NCBI GenBank assembly: GCA_032719365.1
Contig: CM064870.1
Span: 22,448,738 to 22,512,737 of the forward strand
Length of the DNA: 64,000 bases
Direction of reading: 5' to 3'
Source of the DNA: Prinsepia uniflora
Taxonomy: Eukaryota; Streptophyta; Magnoliopsida; Rosales; Rosaceae
Positions within the stretch are counted from its first letter, which is position 1. Each line of letters opens with the position of its first letter. Shown here one piece after another: positions 60,682 through 64,000 of the stretch. A program made the translations under genes and the position numbers. The notes beneath the pieces are model-generated. The model ran no database searches. It had not been told where the DNA came from and was given only the letters and a program-made list of their open reading frames with translations.

Positions 60682-61560
60682 CCCTCCTAAGCCAATCACT
60701 AGAATCACCCCCATCAATTTTCTTAGGTAGCAAAATCTAGGCTTAGGTAGAGTCATAGTAAAGATATCTGCAATCTGTTCTTCAGTGTTGCAGTATTGAA
60801 TCATGATCTCCCCATTCTGTAGTGCTTCCCTGTTAAAATGAAATTTCCTACTGATGTGTTTAGTCCTTTGATGGAACACTGGATTTCTAGCCATAGCTAT
60901 AGCAGACATACTATCACACATAAGAGTTGTAGGGTTTAGTTGTTCTTCACCAAAAAATCCTACAACACAAACCTGAGCCATATGGCCTAAGTTGTTGCCT
61001 CAGAGGCACTGACATACTCAACCTCTGCAGTAGATAGGGCTACACTTGTCTGTTTAATTGATGTCCATGAGAAAATGCCACTTCCGAAAGTAAAAGCATA
61101 CTCAGAAATGCTCTTACTATCATCCAGTGACCCTCCCCAGTCACTATCATAGAAACCAATCAAGGTTGCTGTTTTCCTTTTCTTGTACTCCAAACCCTAG
61201 TCTAAAGTCCCCTGCATATACCTCAATATCCTTCTTGTTGTGCCAAGATGTTTTCTTGTGGGGTTGTGCATAAATCTAGATAATAGAATTGCTGCAAACA
61301 TAATATCAGGTCTGGTTGCTGTCAAATACAATAGACTTCCCACAATCTACCTGTATAGTTGTTCATCTGCCCCTTCACTTCCATCTTCTCGTTGTAACAC
61401 GTCATTTGTAGCTAGAGGAGTGCCTACTGGTTTACATCCTTATAGGCCAAATTTCTTTAGCAAAGTCTCTGCATACTTCCTTTGATGTATGTAGATTCCA
61501 CTACTGGATTGCAGGACCCCCATCCCTAGGAAATGATGCAGTAAACCCAAGTCTGTCATC
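60682..61560 (-). pseudogene. E12 RNase H region
   Basis: GCKPVGTPLATNDVL, then [11 protein letters not shown] and SRFMHNPT lead into the copia RNase H: FYDSDWGGSLDDSKSISEY, GIFSWTSIKQTSVALS and TAEVEYVSASEA. A frameshift near 60985 separates this from CDSMSAIAMARNPVFHQRTK and ADIFTMTLPK at the C-terminus. The catalytic D-S-D and S-T-A-E signatures are present, but stops near 61200 and 61350 and the frameshift make it non-functional. Confidence 0.85.
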
Positions 61561-61597
61561 TCATAACTGCTCATCATATCTTGCTTGAAAACAGACA

Positions 61598-62284
61598 TCA
61601 ACTCTTCACTTCTCCTGTGTAGACAATATCATCTACATAGATAGACACAATGAGAGTTCCTTCACCCTTCTTGCCCTTCAAATACAGAGTAGCCTCACTG
61701 GTGCTTCTCTCAAAACCACACTTTAGCAAATGAGCATCAATCTCCCAATACCAGGCCCGTGGTGCTTGCTTGAGCCCATAGAAAGCCTTCCTTAACCTGT
61801 AAACCTTCTCTTCACTGCCCTTTACTTCATACCCCTTAGGTTGATCAACATACACTTCCTCTTCTAATACACCATTTAAGAAAGCAGATTTCACATCAAG
61901 TTGGAACAATTTCCATTCTTTCTGTGCTGCTAGGGCAATTAGGGTTCTGATAGTATCCAACCTTGCCACAGGGGCAAAATTTTCATTGAAATCAACCCCT
62001 GGTTTCTGAGCATACCCCATAGCTACAAGTCTTGCCTTATGCTTCTGAACAGATCCATCCAGGTTTAACTTTGTTTTTTATATCCACTTAACTCCAATAA
62101 CAAGCTTTTCAAGTGGCCTATCAGTTAATTCCCAAGTGTCATTCTTTTCAATCATCAACATTTCAGCTTCCATTGCCTTCTTCCATGCTGTGTTTTGAGA
62201 GGCTTCGGCTTCACTGAAAATTTCAGGTTCTATGACACTCATGTGACATCTAGTATAAATGTCACTGAGACTTCTCAATCTCAC
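61598..62284 (-). pseudogene. E12 reverse transcriptase, one in-frame stop then truncated frame
   Basis: One frame runs from 62284 to 61598, interrupted only by a TAA at 62078-62080 in the KWI-stop-KTKLN position. Motifs are [67 protein letters not shown] and YVDD (61629-61640). The frame ends shortly after YVDD at TGEVKS, where a small deletion or frameshift removes the thumb region from frame. The catalytic YVDD is intact. Confidence 0.9.
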
Positions 62285-62539
62285 GGGAGTATCACTGGTA
62301 CTCTCACTGGTCTCCCCTCTGGATTCTAAACATGTTGTGTGACTTAATCTTGAACTAGTACTAGAACTAGGACTAGAACCTGCTCCACTGCTTGGGCTTG
62401 AGTTCTGAGAATTGGAAAGACACTTCAGGACTTGCCTGTGCTTCTTCTAAGTTCATTGGCTTTTGAACATAAGTCTGAGAACCTGAGTCTCCTCTCCAAT
62501 CCCAGCACCATTATTCATTAAATATCACACTCCTGGATA

Positions 62540-63479
62540 TCACCACCTTCTTTGTTGCTAGGTTGTAGACTCTATAACCCTTTTCACAACTCCCATATCC
62601 TACAAATATCCTTTTTTCTCCTGATTCATCTAGTTTCTGTCTTTTCTGTTTTGGAATATGCAGATAGCATACACTTCCAAATACTTTCAGGTGTAAGACA
62701 CCTTGCCTTCTCCTTGAGAACTTCTCAAAAGGTGTCTTCCCTTACACAGCCTTGGTAGGACTTCTGTTGAGGATGTATACTGTAGTGCTCACTGCCTCAC
62801 CCCAAAACTCATAGGGTAGCTTCTTATTGTGTAGTATGGACTTTGCCATCTCTACAATTGTCCTATTCTTTCTCTCAGGAACATCATTTTGCTGAGGAGA
62901 GTAAACAACAGTTAGTTGCATCTCTATTCCATGTTCATCACAGAACTCCTGGAAAACATTTGATGTGTACTCTCCTCCCATATCACTTCTTAGCTTCTTC
63001 ACTTTGAATCCACTTTGCAGCTCAACAGTAGCTTTAAACTTAAACACATTTAGCACTCCTGCCTCGTGTCTAAGAAAATAGATCCAACACATTCTTGTAT
63101 GGTCATCTATAAAAGTAAGGAAATAGAGATTACCACCAAAGGTTTCTGTTTGCATTGGCCCACATACATCTGAATGTATGAGTTCTAATGGTATTGAGGC
63201 CCTCCATGCTTCTTCAGTGTCAAATGGAGTCACATGAAACTTCCCTGTGATACACCCTTCACACAAAAATTTGTCCCCAACCAACTTTGGTAGTCCAACC
63301 ACCATATCTTTTTGACTTAACATCTGAAGACTGGAGTGATTCAGATGGCCATATCTTCTGTGCCACAGCTCCAAATCCTCCTTTGCTTTAGCCTTCCTAG
63401 CCACATGAAAACCATAATCCAGGGACAACTTAAAACATCTGCTCCCTGTCATAGGAACCCTTGCAATCTTGTGCTTCAT
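62540..63479 (-). pseudogene. E12 integrase (GAG-pre-integrase, rve core, C-terminal part)
   Basis: LWHRRYGHLNHSSL...CEGCITGK gives the H-H-C-C zinc-binding domain. The core has HSDVCGPM (first Asp), LRSDMGGEYTS (second Asp) and VPERKNRTI (Glu), so the D,D,E triad is present, although the usual NG before the last motif is changed to ND. A TAG at 62742-62744 stops the frame at SPTKAV. Beyond it VFGSVCYLHIPKQKR and GYRVYNLATKKVV continue the C-terminal domain. Confidence 0.9.
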
Positions 63480-63601
63480 TTCTATATCTTAATACACACT
63501 AGATAGTATCCATGCTCAATCATTTGTCCCACACTGAGTAAATTCTCATCCAAACCAGGTACAAGCATAACATCTCTGATGTACTTGTTACTTTGGCTAG
63601 T

Positions 63602-64000
63602 CTAAACTAGCAAAGACCCCTTTCCAGCAGCTTGAACCAGATCACCTATTCCCATTTTCTCCTTCACATTCAATGTCCTGTCAATATCAGACAGTAGGGA
63701 TTCATAACTTGTCATATGGTTGCTACAACCACTATCAAGGTACCAAACTTCAACATTCTTCTCAATTGAAGCTGAGTGACATGCATAGAACATATTTCCC
63801 TCTATTTTCTTCTCTAGTTCATTCACCTGCTGTGCCACATGTGCATCCTGCTTAACTCTGCAGTCTTTAGCAATATGGCCCAGCTTTCCACACTTAAAAC
63901 ACTTGAATTTGTTCTTGGTCCAGCAGGAACCAAAGTGCTTTCCGTCACAGGTCTTGCAGGTTAGTTTAGTGTCATTCTCTTCACCCTTCTAAGCTTCAGA
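63602..64000 (-). pseudogene. E12 gag zinc knuckle and aspartic protease
   Basis: CKTCDGKHFGSCW and CFKCGKLGHIAKDC (63860-63950) are CCHC-type nucleocapsid motifs. WYLDSGCSNHMTS (about 63710-63750) is the copia protease active site (D-S-G). The frame runs on to a stop at 63602 after AAGKGSLLV. The gag N-terminus lies past the window end. Confidence 0.88.

Larger units (their letters stand above)
60139..64000 (-). mobile_element. E12: Ty1/copia retrotransposon, 5' end outside window
   Basis: The 3' LTR, purine tract (aggagggg, minus strand) and most of the polyprotein are present in copia order: gag, protease, integrase, RT, RNase H. It is less decayed than E7: domains read through with a handful of stops and frameshifts. 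The 5' LTR, primer site and N-terminal gag lie beyond 64000. Confidence 0.9.

Overview
This window is plant nuclear DNA, most likely from an angiosperm with a retrotransposon-rich genome. The evidence is one intron-containing host gene, plant-type LTR retrotransposons with tRNA-iMet or GGCGCC-type primer sites, Ty1/copia and L1-type relics, and long AT-rich non-coding stretches. There is no bacterial-style operon, CRISPR array or rRNA. I cannot name the species.

The only intact gene I can defend is TRAPPC1 (Bet5-like TRAPP subunit) at 33529-35025, with three exons encoding about 166 residues. It sits on a gene island of about 2.5 kb between two transposon nests. Nearly everything else is nested mobile DNA. 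I resolved it by pairing long terminal repeats (LTRs) and target-site duplications (TSDs).

Left nest (about 4.4-33.1 kb). A decayed minus-strand Ty1/copia element (E7) is split in two: gag to integrase at 30.9-32.8 kb and reverse transcriptase at 5.3-6.4 kb. The splitter is plus-strand gypsy-like element E4 (6447-30907, TSD taagg/caagg). E4 carries a minus-strand solo LTR, E5 (7061-9843), in its 5' LTR. Its 3' LTR holds minus-strand element E6 (13326-29926, TSD gtgtc). E6 in turn holds solo LTR E8 (16166-18769, TSD ggtaa) and a DNA-transposon-like insertion E9 (22442-27270, about 9-bp TSD). E9 holds solo LTR E10 (23110-26803, TSD gttgt/gtcgt). The nesting is five levels deep.

Right nest (35.7-56.6 kb). 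A small Tat-like non-autonomous element (E1) carries a gene in antisense to its own LTRs, with the putative gypsy-type transposon domain (Transposase_28). E1 is interrupted by plus-strand LARD-like element E2 (from 37045). The 3' LTR of E2 is split by E3, a minus-strand element with complete ends and perfect taaga TSDs (43553-52609). At 53645-53648 the E2 LTR is joined to a second, uninterrupted copy of the E1 front half. A related copy (E0) occupies 1-3448 and shows the antisense gene most clearly.

Right edge. A decayed L1-type LINE (about 56.7-60.06 kb, minus) is followed by a Ty1/copia element with readable domains (E12, 60139-64000, minus), cut by the window edge.

The most notable shared signals lie in the large gypsy-type LTRs (E2, E3, E5, E6, E8, E10). 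Each has a GTGAGTGGAC ... GTCCACTCAC inverted pair about 1.0-1.5 kb apart, flanking variable minisatellites and resembling intron ends. Several also share a U3 palindrome GTGACGT...ACGTCAC with W-box motifs, and a hairpin near the LTR 3' end. The internal regions of E2, E3, E4 and E6 are essentially non-coding, so these families must have depended on enzymes supplied elsewhere.
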